The notes under the pieces: generated by a model
Told to the model about the DNA's origin: nothing
Databases searched by the model: none
What the model saw: only the letters and a program-made list of their open reading frames with translations
DNA from: Ganoderma boninense
Taxonomy: Eukaryota > Basidiomycota > Agaricomycetes > Polyporales > Polyporaceae
Assembly (NCBI GenBank): GCA_002900995.3
Contig: CM035310.1
Coordinates: 1,523,898 to 1,587,897, forward strand
Direction: 5' to 3'
DNA: 64,000 bases
Program-made: the position numbers and the translations under genes
Shown: positions 12,578 through 24,010 of the stretch, piece after piece
Layout of the letters: each line of letters begins with the position of its first letter
Position numbering within the stretch: the stretch's first letter is position 1

Positions 12578-14951
12578 TGCGGTCCACGCTGTTCGGCCAC
12601 AGGGCGCAAAGTAAGTTGGAAGTGAGCGGAAGAGAAAGCACAGGGACGCCGAACGACGGTGACGCTTCATTTCCGAGGCGCGAGGAAGATCGGCGTTTGC
12701 CGACCCCTCGCTCAAAAGGAAATCGAGCAAGATCCAGTTGAAAACCTCCCACTGTCCTCACGTACTGCAATCTCACCATGGCTAGACTCGCTTAGGTAGC
12801 ATTGGATGGCCGGCATGTCCTCGCGTCGACGCGGGGAGCATCAGTTCAGGAACTTCTTTCACGGGAAGTCCCGACACGGTCTCCTTGAACGCCGAATTGT
12901 CGAGTTAATAAAGTCGGCCTGTCAACCATCGCTGCCGGAGAACCTCAATTGTCCGCGCCGTATCTTTCGGACACAGAAATATGAATATGAACCATATATT
13001 GGTATTGTTACCAGCAGCACCGACTATGTGAACAGGGTACGACATTCGTCACGGTGGCACTCTTGAGGATCGACCTTGATTATTTCACAGAGCTTCAACG
13101 GTCGCAATACACTGCGTATCGAATAACGAAACAGGGTTGATCATGGAGGCTCTCTGGCTCCAAGTCAGTATCCGCTTACACGCGAATTCCTGGGGCCCCA
13201 CGGGAGCCATGCGGCTCAAACCACAATTGGCTCCGAGAAGCCCCCATCTTTTACGTCTTCCAGTAGCTCGCACTGAGCAAGGTCACGGACTCGGAGTCCC
13301 GGCTCCATTTAATGGGTGACACCTATTGCGAGCACCTGACCTATCGTTTCTTCAAGATACACTCCTGTGCGAATGGCTACGGCATCGTGTGGGAGGGTAT
13401 CTCGGTCGTCCGACCATCCGAGGAGCACTGCGGGTTCGAACCGCCGTTGTGGATGGACGGCGGGCTTCTGTGGATTGTGCTCCGAAGTCTGCTCACGGCT
13501 CCCTCTGTCTCCACCCTCGGCTTCGGAAATACCCACACGGCACACAAATGCATGCGATCGCCGCCGGTCTCGTGCATCGCCGCTTGGTCTCCGCCGACTT
13601 CTCGTTGGCTTGACGTACGAGCAGGAACGGGCTCCGGGACGATTATCATGAAGGAATGTTCTCGGATGATAAAGCATCGCCTCCTGTAGTCGTTTCCGAC
13701 GGCGTGGCGCAAGGTCAGTCAACTTTCTCATGGGTGCTCGGATGGCCTAATCTTGTCCATAGCTTCTCTGAGCTCCGAAAGCCGACCACCTGCAGACAGG
13801 TGAGCATACCTATTGCAATAATCCATCAGCGGAAGTTTTTTTTCCATTGCTCTCACCGGGCTTGTTTCCTGGAGCCCTTGAGGCGACATATCTCTAAATA
13901 TCCGCCGATATACTTTTACCAACAGACAGCAACATTTACGACATGTTTCCGTCCTTGATGCCACCGAAAATAGCATTCCCAGTGGTAGATCTACGCGGCG
14001 TGTCATTACTTTTACAATATTAATCGTCGCAGTATAAGTGAAAGGGTAATAGGGGTGGGACGGTAGAGAAAGTTCCCCGATTTTATATTGCAGCAACATA
14101 TAAACAATTTGCTGAGGCTGTGCTTGCTGTATGTTTCAATTTGGATAAGATGGACCAGCAGGAGCAGCCAGCAACTTCCAGAATTGGACACTTACTCGGT
14201 TCATGATCACTAGCGACTAGCCTCGTCATGTCAGCGATGAACTGCTCGAGTCCCTTTCATTCCGATCTACCATCTAAACTTCCGCCTCCTGCATAGCTCT
14301 GCATCCATGTTCTCTTCATTCTACGCTCCCATGTGAAGGTATCAGGCGTCCAAATACTCTCTGGATCTACGAAATGTCAGCAGCAGGAGCGTACCGGATT
14401 TTCGAAGCGGTGCAATTGGCAGACAAGAGCATATAGTCAGGCGTGAGTGCCGAATAAAACAGCCAGGCCTCCGGTATAGTTGTGGTTGAGATAACCATCA
14501 AGTTTGCTGTCCTAGCCCGACCGCGGTATGTGTCGCACTCCGAATCAGTGTAACGGTTTTGCTGCCTCGCCAAGTTCTCGCCCCAGTTTTGCACAGGTGA
14601 AGAGCGAGTCCGAATCAAGGGACAAGACCTAAGGTTGGTCCGAATCACACTCCAGCCAGGTGAAGGAAAGCCAACAAACAAATATCTGTCTTGCAGCACC
14701 GACGGATTCACGGCATGAGCGTTGCAGTTGAGTCGAAATATTCGTAGCGCCAAGGGCGGGGCTGGGCAGATCCGCGCCGGCGACCGACGTTTCATGGCAG
14801 ATTGCCAGAGGCGGTGCACGTTATTGGCATTTGGCGCGCTGCTAAGCCATGCTCGTCAATGTCGACCCCGCCCTCGTCGGCGTGCGGTTTCCAACGTCCA
14901 GCTCCCCCTCTCTCCTCATCCACGACGCGCTTTGGAACGACCTGACCGGCC
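12578..14951. other. Intergenic region, no gene recognised
   Basis: This 2.4-kb stretch lies between the divergent small UQCC2-like gene (-) and the Hsp70-like gene (+), so it holds both promoters. Overlapping open frames of up to 140-150 codons (13309-13731 and 14367-14819, both -) have no recognisable domain and no matching splice structure. I see no repeats. Confidence 0.35.
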
Positions 14952-17900
14952 ATGAGCTGCTGCGGTGAACCCTCTCACAAAACAGAGACCGCGCAGGCCG
15001 CACAATATGTCACTCCCTTCCAGACGCAGCCCGTCACCCAGCAGCCCGGACCCCAACCCAATCTGCAATGGCAACAGCCCAACATGAACGAGAAGGGCTT
15101 CCCGCCCCAGCCTGGTGTGGGGCCGACTCCTCCACCTCAAGCTTATCAAGCATATGGCAGCTGGGACAAGTCCAGCCCGAACCAGCAGACCACCTTCCAA
15201 CCGTATGTTCCTCAAGGATCTCCTCCTCCCGTTGCGTACCCCAATGGTGCTATGCCACCTCAGCAAGCGGGCTCTCCTCCCCCTGGCTCAGTGCCCGGTA
15301 CATACAGTCCGTACGGAGCGTCAGGGCCGGTCCAAACCCCGCCGTTGGCTCGAACCCCGGAGCAGCGCAGTGTTCCGATGTCGGTTACAACGCGTGGCCC
15401 AAGCCCTCCGTCGATGGCCCAGCAGCTGTCGTTTGCTGCCGACGAGGGCAAGCTCTCGGTTTCTATTGACTTCGGTGCGTGAAATCTCGGTCGTCTCCGC
15501 TCGAAGCAGGCGGACAAAAGCTAAATTCCATATGCGATCAGGTACGACCTTCTCGGGCGTTGTAAGCATTGAGCTACGGTGTTCAAGTCCGATGCGTTGC
15601 TGAGAAGATCCCTCTAGGCATATGGATCATCTCGTATCGCCGCCGGCAAGGTACAGCAAATCCTGAACTGGCCCGGATCCTTCGAGACTTTCAGGAAAAT
15701 CCCGACATGTCTTTTGTATGATCAAAGCGGGGAGGTTTTGGCGTGGGGTATTGAAGCAAAGAACGCGGGGCCCATGCCGGGTGCGGTCAAATGTGAATGG
15801 TGTGTCCGGTCTGCGATCATGCCTAGACCGCGCTGGTGACCTGTATTATAGGTTCAAGCTGTTCCTTGAGCCCCACGCTCTCCGGGATTCAAGCAACGTT
15901 GATCCCCGCCTTCCCGCTTTGCCGGTAAGCAATACATCCTGCGGAAATTTCCCGATGCTTATCCTCTCCGACAGCACGGCAAGCGTGCTATCGATCTCAT
16001 CATCGACTTCTTATCATGTCTTTGGGACTACGCTAAGCAGCAGATCACCCGCGAAATCGGTGCAGTCGCTGACCTCGGTACGTACCGACCCCTTCTCCGC
16101 GATTCTCTCGGCATGCTCATTCTGCCTCGTATTCTGTAACCATCATCAGATTCCGCGGACGTATGGCTTACCGTTCCTGCTGCTTGGGATGCTACTGGTT
16201 GCCAGATGATGCGCGATGCAGCAATTGCCGCCGGCCTCGTCCGCTCTGCCAGGGCTGGCGACCATGATTGGAGAGACCGTCTGCGGATCATTAGGTGAGT
16301 CGATACCTTCCCTACTCTCCTGTCATTTCTCACGCACAACGTTCGATGCAGCGAGCCGGAAGCAGCAGCGGTGCACTGTGCCAACCTAACAGACGTGCAC
16401 AAGCTGACCCCCAATCAAAACTTCATGATATGCGACGCTGGTGGTGGTACCGTCGTGCGTGCTTATTATTTCACCGAGACCTCCGTAGAATGCACTAATG
16501 GATCTATCGACATATCGCTCCAAAGGATCTTGCCGTGTACAAAATTATTGGCATGCTCTCGCAGTTGGAGATCGCGGAGATGTGCGCCCGGTCGGGCGCG
16601 AACTGTGGTTCGCTCTTCCTGGATCTGCGGTTCCGGGAGTTGATGAGGACGCTCTTGTCCGATCACCCGGTCCATCTCGACTCAATTAGCTTGGCGAACT
16701 TCATGGAGCACTTTAGCGAAACGGAGAAGCTAAGATACACCGGGCAGGAGGACGATGGTAAGATTCCGGAGTTGGTGGCCGTATCTTCACAATGGTCCAC
16801 ACCGGGGCAGAAGAGCCGGTGGATAAGCATGGCGTTGCTGACAGATACTTGCAGACAAGATGTTCCACTTCACCTGTTTCAACGTCGAGGATCCGGACGA
16901 TCCCGCCGTCGGCCTTGTCAACGGCGAAGTGACAATTCCCGGCAACCTTCTCCGGCGGGAGGTGTTCGACCCAGTCGTGAACCAGGTGCGGCGAGCCGCT
17001 CTGTTAATAGCCGACGGTGGACCGTCGCGCTCCCATCCCTGCTAGACTATGTGACTTACGGCATGCATGGGATCGCTTCTCTCCCGAGCAGGTTTTGGAG
17101 CTCATCGAAGCTCAGACGAAGAAAGTCGAACAACGCCTCGACGCCCTCCTTCTCGTGGGAGGTTTCTCAGGTAGTGAATACCTCTTCCGCAGAGTGAGGG
17201 TACGTGTGCCTTTCTGCCAGATTCCACGGGACCCGTTCCCTCCGTGCTGCTCTAATCTCAAACGACCTATTTCTGTTCTATTCAGGAAATGTTCGGGTCC
17301 CGGATTAGAGTGATAGCTCGACCCTCTGACTGCGATACAGCCACCGTGCGGGAGGCGCAGCGCAGTATGGCCTGGCTCGCCGGGCGCTTGTATCTAGTGT
17401 CATCGCGCCACAATCGTACATGCTGAAGGTGCGGATGCAGTCCCTAGGATCCCAGTGGTTAGCGCGCTCATTTATTCTGTATGTGTCATCTTCATCTAGG
17501 TGAAATTGCCTGCGGAGCAAGAAGACTGGCTTAAGAGACCAGCCTATATTCGGGAGAACGACGCTGGTGTGTCAATTTGCGAAAACAGGTAAAGTCTCGA
17601 TCATTTACCAGAGATCTACCATGGTGTCCGCCAGGGGCCGCAGAGACTGATCCCGGGTTCCAAACAGACTGCAGTATCTGGTCGCGAAGGGCGCGATTTT
17701 GCGTAAAGGGTGCGTCTTAGTTTTATTGTCCGAGATGCCCGTCGCACGGTTTGATGACCGTGTTCATTGCGATTGTGTAGGCAACGCCTCAAAACGACGT
17801 TCTGGTAAGCCGGGCTCTATACCGCTCTCTGCACGCGCTCGCGAGCCTCCTGACCCGCCTTCCCCCAGCAAATTCTCACAAACCGCGAGCGGTAAGTCCG

Positions 17901-18658
17901 TCCTTCGGAAGCTACGGCTCCGTGCCGTTCCCCGCGACCCTGACCCTGAAGCCCGCGCTGACGCGTCTGTGCAGACCGGACGTTTGTCGCAACCCTGTAC
18001 ACATCAGACAGCGATAAGATCATGCGGTACACAGACGAGGTGAGTGTCGCCTGTGCGCCTCGGCGCGATCGGAGGAGGAGCGCATCTCTCTAGCCTGTCC
18101 CTCTCCTTCGCGTGCAATTAACACTGACGCCAAACCACTCTCCTTGGGGTGACGTACAGGGTGAGATTATGGAGCTGTGCAAGTGGACGATCGATCTCGG
18201 TGCGCTTCCGAGCTTCCAGCAGAACGCGAGCACGCCAAACTCGAACGGGTTCTATACCGGTGCGTCTTTCCTATTTCCATTGTGACATGCAGCGCGGGCG
18301 TGCTTGGGCGGGAAGAGGCGGTCCAGGTGGGTGGCAGCGGGGTGCTGGAGGCGACGAGGCTCGCGACCGCGCAGGCACGGGTGGCCTTCTCGCTCTCGAC
18401 CCCGAGCGACGCGTGCAATATTACTCTCCGCTGCACCCTTCCGTGCTTGTCTCGGGCCCTTCTTCTTCCCCTAGCGAGGCGCTCGCCAAGTTTGCTTGTG
18501 AACGTTATAGCGGGGCTGTACTGATGGTGTTATCTTCTTCCGTGTCCTATCGTGCAGAATTCGAGCTGGGTTTGGAGCTCGACAGCGCCGAGGTCCGTGG
18601 TGTCCTGATCTACCAGGGCCAGGACTGGGGTCGCGTCGTCTTCGATTACCGCTCCTGA
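14952..18658 (+). CDS. Hsp70-like ATPase (HSPA12-like) with Pro/Gln-rich N-terminal leader
   Basis: This is an actin-fold ATPase of the Hsp70 superfamily, closest in style to the HSPA12A/B-like proteins expanded in mushroom fungi; clients and role are unknown. Residues 1 to about 168 are a low-complexity Pro/Gln/Ser/Gly leader starting 'MSCCGEPSHKTE'. The ATPase core follows: phosphate-1 loop 'DFGTTFSGVAYGSSR' (spread over three exons), 'VWLTVPAAWDATG', 'EPEAAAVHC', phosphate-2 'ICDAGGGTVDLAVY' and adenosine motif 'LLVGGFSGSEYLF'. The C-terminus ('YQGQDWGRVVFDYRS') is short, and I see no classical Hsp70 substrate-binding domain or EEVD tail. There are about 15 exons. At 17346-17355 the frame of '...SDCDTATVR' does not continue into 'GAAQYGLARRAL' unless one G is added to the ggg at 17350-17352, and no intron fits. 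This is a single-base deletion or a consensus error. The start is the ATG at 14952. Confidence 0.85.
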
Positions 18659-21600
18659 GCATCCTGGGCGATGGTGGAACGTTTGGTCCTGATCGTAGGT
18701 GCGGAGAACGGGGCGGCCCCGGGCATGGCGCGGTGCTTCTAACCTGGAGAGAGACGCGGACTTAGAAGAGTCGTCGTCATGGGTTCTCGCCCCCCGGGAT
18801 GCCTACCGTCGGGTTTGGATATGCCTGTCACGTCTCACATGTATGGTATCACACTTACTAGTCTTTTACCCTCCCATCGCTATTGCTATTTTTGTTTCCC
18901 CATCGCACCCCGGGACTGTGCGATCGCGGGGCGTTTGCGCGAGAACCGGACGCTGCCCAGCTCGTGGCTGGATGCCTTGCAGGCAGAGGTGAGTGTGGTC
19001 GTTCTCGCTTCTTGATCGCTAACCCTGTACGTCAAAACCACCTCACCATTCAGTTCGCAGTCTCACATGAACATCCGCATCACTCAGAGCGGCGTGCAGC
19101 TGTCGCTGGTGCCAGGTACTGACTGTGGCTCCCGAGTCCTTCTATTCATCCTGCCCACCGCGCTTGCAAGGCTGACCTGCCCGTTGAAGACACATTCATT
19201 CCCCGCGTCCGTGGCCATGATGCCAGATTGTTCCTGCAGGGATCCCGTCCAACACCGAAGCGGGTTTACCGGGACCAATCCGCGGCTGCGATCCATCCAC
19301 TACAGTACATAGGCCGGGGGGCAGGGGTACGAAATCGGTGGTCGCTCGGCTATTCTACTCAATGCAGTAGCTTGCATGTTTCACCAGAGAATCTCCCCGC
19401 AAGAAGCACCGGCGATCATTCACCCGCCCCCGCATTCGATGGTCTGAGCAGACCGGAGGCAAACATACTGCCAATAGCACCGATGCTGGCCATAAGGGTC
19501 CAACCGCCTTCCAGTCCTCCGGCCGATCGCTGTGGGCAGGAAAGCCGCTCTATCGATAGATCATATGTGGTTCATGACCACTATAGCGTCCGGTCCCCAC
19601 CGGAGGGCGCTGCTCAAGCAACGCATTGAGTAGCCATATTACGAGTGATCGCGGTGTGGGGGCTAGCCGCTGGCAGCTACACCAGGACCTTGGATATGGT
19701 ATGCGCAGGTCCCATGACCGGACGGGGAGCCTGAGCAGCGCTGCCACGCGCACGCCTTCACCTCTGGGCGGCGAGGCGAGGTCGCAGCTGGCCATGGCGG
19801 GGCCGGATTGGCGGGCAGAGAGTGGGGAGGATTTGTGCTTGGTGGGCCTCGTGCCCGTCGGTGTCCAGAGACGCACCGGGCTGCGTCACGCCTGTTTTGT
19901 CTTGTCGGCGCCGGCTTTGGGCTCGTGGCCTTCGGATCCGCTGCGGACGCCAGCCCGGCGCCGTTCTACATTGAATCCGGGACGCCAGTGGCAGGCCGTC
20001 CGGCTCGGCTCCAGTCATCTCTCGAGTTTGCGGACAAAGTCCAACGTTCGTCCCTTCCATCTCGCGCTTCTGTTCATATCGAGCGCGGAAATTAGCTGCT
20101 CTGTCCTCTGCGGCCGTCCTTCGCAGAACCCTCTGACATCGCCTCTGGGCACCACGCCGTGTCGCCACAATTAGCTCGAGGCCCTGGGAGAAACGAGGCT
20201 CAATCTACACACTGAGAAGACAACGAGAACGGTGTGGATATATGCGCATCTCAGGTACCATACGGCATTGCTGGCATTCCAACAGGTACGCATATAGACA
20301 TGACGACGCTTCAGTGCTCCGACAGGACCAGACAGTGCGTCGCAAGCTATGATCAGACAGAGCCCCGGGCGGAGGAGATCAGACGAAGCGCCACAATAGC
20401 CATCCCTCCCTAGGGGCGCCGCCCTTTCTTGCCCACCATCCTTCCGAACCCACGCAATGATACTAGATACGAGGCGTCGACATCGAGGGAGCCCGCAGAT
20501 GTGTATTACCAACCGACACCCCACATGCCCACACGCAATTGGACCCATCGCAAACCGCCTCGCCGCGTTCACATGCCATGCTTCAATTGCCCGGGTGTGA
20601 ATCATTCGAGCTAGTTGTTCTGATCAGCCGATGCGATGGGCAAACCCTCGGACAATCGCGCCTCGAGATGGCGAGTGGTGCGCGAGCTCGGCGCGATGCT
20701 GCTGCCATGGCGCACGTCGCAACTAAACCGCGCATGGCGGGCCTTATCGATGCCGCACACGTTGCCCCGTACTACTGCGTTCCGGGGAACGCGTCTGGCA
20801 AGGCTCGGAGGAGGCCGCGGCGGACCACATGGAACCCGGCGACCTTGATAACCCGAGATTGCCTCGTTTCCAGCTTTGGGGCGGCACGTCCGGGCAGTAT
20901 CCGGGGCTCAAGCTTCAAACTCCAGGAGGCACCCCGGGCGGGGAGAGGGGCAGCGGGTGATGGGACCTCGGAGAAGACGGGATTCGGAGGACAGAGATAC
21001 CGTGGGGCGTGGCCGACGGCTTCCACGAGGCGTTCAGTTCGCAGGCAGAGGAGCCAGGTTGACGGCATGGCGATGGGAACATTGGGAAGCTGGTGATGAG
21101 GCCCTTGCGAGAGGGGGCGTGTCACGTAAGTCCGTTACAGTTGGGAGCTCCGCGGGCGCCTGTGCTGAAGCTGGCGCGCAGAAACGGCAGGAGGAGTTGG
21201 CGTGCAATAAGGAGGACCAAAGGTTCGGGTGCAGCAGGCCTGGTTCCGCCCCATCGGGGCGCTATATAGTACTTGCAGCTTGGCGCAGGGGGCGAGCACA
21301 GCGCCACGGATCCGGGCCAAACTCAATCTTGGAGGCGGTCGCTCGTGAGTCTTCTCGGAGGCACGGACGGGAAGAATTCGCGGCGTGTCAGTAGGTTCGG
21401 GATTCTGTCCTGCTTGCCAAACCAAAATGGATTAACCCAGCTCCGCCAGCGATCGTGCGTTCGCAGCCACACACGGCGTTACCTGGGGTTGCATTGCCCA
21501 CGGATTCCGTGCAATAACCCGTTCCCGTCCAAGATTCCGGGGGGATTTATTTTCCCCGACATACTCATCGGCGTTTGCCTTAGGACTTGGTGGCCCGCTC

Positions 21601-21714
21601 CTCTCGGGAGGCTCCGATATGATGTCGCCCCGTCGCCCGTCGCACTAAGGTCGTGCTGAGCAATCGATCGAGAAGGGCAAACAGTTTCCCTGGGCATCAA
21701 GGCTGGCCGAAACT
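18659..21714. other. GC-rich 3.1-kb region without a recognised gene
   Basis: Many overlapping open frames of 60-185 codons occur on both strands, as expected for GC-rich DNA. None carries a known domain, hydrophobic pattern or splice-linked neighbour that I can support. No tandem or terminal repeats are evident. It separates the Hsp70-like gene from the lactone oxidase gene and probably holds 3' and 5' untranslated sequence plus unexplained DNA. Confidence 0.35.
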
Positions 21715-21720
21715 TATAAA
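21715..21720 (+). promoter_or_regulatory. TATA box of the lactone oxidase gene
   Basis: The sequence TATAAA in 'cttataaaagcc' lies 64 bases before the start codon at 21784, a usual TATA position for a short-leader fungal gene. Confidence 0.55.
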
Positions 21721-21783
21721 AGCCTCAGGGCCTCAAAACATGCTACCAACACCGTCCGTCGCGCTCCGCGTCCCCTTCTTGCC

Positions 21784-24010
21784 ATGCCGTCTCTCATCCA
21801 GCCACTGTCTTCCAACAAGCTCAGCCAGCTTCCGTTACAACAACTCTGCGAGCTGCTCGCCCCCGTGACCGCGGCACCGCGGTCGGCGCGGGCATCGTTC
21901 ACGAACTGGGGACTGACGTACACGTGCCGGCCGCTGTGCGTGTTCGAGCCGGAGAACGAGGCGCAGTGCGAGCTCGTGCTGGAGCTGGCGCGTCGGGAGG
22001 GGAAGAAGGTGCGCGTGGCCGGAGTGGGACACAGTCCGAGCGACCTGGCGTGTACGACAGAGTACATGTTGCGGACCGAGAAGCTGGACAAGGTTGTTGA
22101 GGTGAGTGGCCGTCCCGTCCGGCATCGCTATCTCGCAGCAGTGCGCGAAATTTCTGCAGGGCGCGCCATCTGTGCGTCATCCGGAGATCTCCGTGTGGCA
22201 TCGCGCTCGATCGGAGGATTGGGTGGCTCGATCGAGGCTCAGGCACTCGCCGTCCTCAGCCTCGCTCTCCATCAGCCCCTCATCATCGCTGCCTGCGCAT
22301 CCTTGCCCGTCGCCTGCCCGTTCCGTCCTCATCGCCCTATCTTATCCCGCAGGTCAATCGCGAGAAGCACTATGTCGTCGCCCAAGCCGGCATCACCCTG
22401 AATGCCCTCCATGCCGCCCTCGGCCAACATGGCCTTGCCATGAAGAACATTGGCTCCATCTCCGACCAGACCATCGGCGGCGTTGTCACAACCGCCACCC
22501 ATGGCTCCGGTATCGCCTACCCCGTCATATCCATGGACGTCCTGGCGCTCCTCCTCCTCCTTGCCGATGGGTCGCGTGTGCGTTGCTCGCGAGAGGAGAA
22601 CGCCGATCTCTTCTTGGCTTCCATCTGCGGACTGGGTAGCACCGGCCTCATTCTCGAGGTCACCCTGGACGTTTCGCCTGCTTTCCGCCTGAAGGAGACC
22701 CAGGAGTCGCTTCCTTTCGACAAGGTGGTGCATGATTTAGATGCAATCGCCCATGCCGCAGAGCATGTCAGGCTATGGTGGTTCCCCCATGCCGCTGTCG
22801 TCCGAGTGAGCTCCTCAAACAGGACCCACGAGGTATGTTCCGCAGCCCTGTAGCATGTGTCTTGTGCACCCGTGCACACGCCGGAGTTTAGGCTTATAAC
22901 TTTGTTATTCATCAGCCCCGCAAGCCCATCTACACCTGGCTATGGCACTCCCTCATCGGGTACCATCTTATCCAGTTCCTGTTTTTCCTCGCACGCTACG
23001 TGACGAGCCTCAACGTCTGGGTCGGCCGGTTCGGAGCATGGCTCGTCTCCGACAAGACCGTGGCAGTAGATGACAGCCATCTCATCTTCAACGTCGACTG
23101 CAAGGTACGCCTTCTAACACGTTCTCCTCGGCTTTAGGTGTCGAGTTCTCAATCTGCACTGTCACTGACAATATCTGTCTTCTCCCGCGATTCTTCGTCC
23201 AATAGTATCCGCAGTATACGACCGAATGGGCAATCCCATACGCACGCACTCAGGCCTGTCTCATCGAACTGCGGACGTGGCTCGACGAAGAGTTGGCGTC
23301 GCCCTCCGGAGCTCGGCCCCACTTCCCTGTCGAAATCAGATTTTCATCTCCAGACGATATCTGGTTGAGCCCTAGCAACGGCCAGCAGACCTGCTGGATA
23401 GGCCTGATTCAGTACAAGTGAGTTCATTCATTCCCGCAATGTCATAGCCAGTGTCTCATCTTTCCACAACGCCGTCCGTTCGCCGCATTGTCACTCCTCG
23501 CCACATTCTCCGCGCCGTCGTCCCGTACATCCCGCCTTGCACCACATGTCTTCGGCCATTGCCGCGCCTCATCGTTCATCCTGACCTCCCGCGAATATCT
23601 TGCGTTCGTCGCCCCATTTCGCTTCGCGTCGCGCTTACCATGCCTTCCATCTCTTAAATCTTTTCACCTTCCTCTTCCTGTCCATCGCGCTGCACTCTAT
23701 CGCCGGCACCTTCCGCGCCACAAAATCAAACTCGGGCATTCGCAGGCCGTACGGCATGAACGTCCCTTACCGGAAGCTCTTCGCTCGGTTCGAGCAGATC
23801 ATGCTTCGCTACTCTGGAAAACCTCATTGGGCGAAGACTCACCCGCTACAACCGGACGACCTGCGTAAGATATATCCGCGCTTCGACGACTTCGTTCAGC
23901 TCGTCGAACGCGTTGATCCTCACGGCGTGTTCCGCAACCCATATGTCGAACGCCACTTTTTCGGGAAGCAAGGGCCACAGTACGATGAGCGTGCATTCAA
24001 GAAGCGGTGA
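21784..24010 (+). CDS. ALO1: D-arabinono-1,4-lactone oxidase
   Basis: This FAD enzyme makes the last step of D-erythroascorbate synthesis, oxidising D-arabinono-1,4-lactone with O2, and sits in the mitochondrial outer membrane in yeast. The protein of about 490 residues shows the VAO-type FAD domain: 'VRVAGVGHSPSDLACT', whose His is the covalent flavin site in the family, then 'NIGSISDQTIGGVVTTATHG' and 'ICGLGSTGLILEVTLDVSP'. The C-terminal ALO domain includes 'RPYGMNVPYRKLFARFEQ', 'KPHWAKTH', 'YPRFDDFVQLVERVDPHGVF' and 'RNPYVERHFFG'. A hydrophobic stretch in 'WHSLIGYHLIQFLFFLARYV' may aid membrane contact. There are five exons; the first intron (about 250 bases) and the last (about 320 bases) are longer than usual here. 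The reading frame is intact. The start is the first ATG after the TATA box. Confidence 0.93.

Noticed and set aside
13425..13450. Sequence 'gggttcgaacc', like a tRNA B box
   Set aside because: No matching acceptor stem, D arm or anticodon arm can be folded around it on either strand; the core is simply a palindrome.
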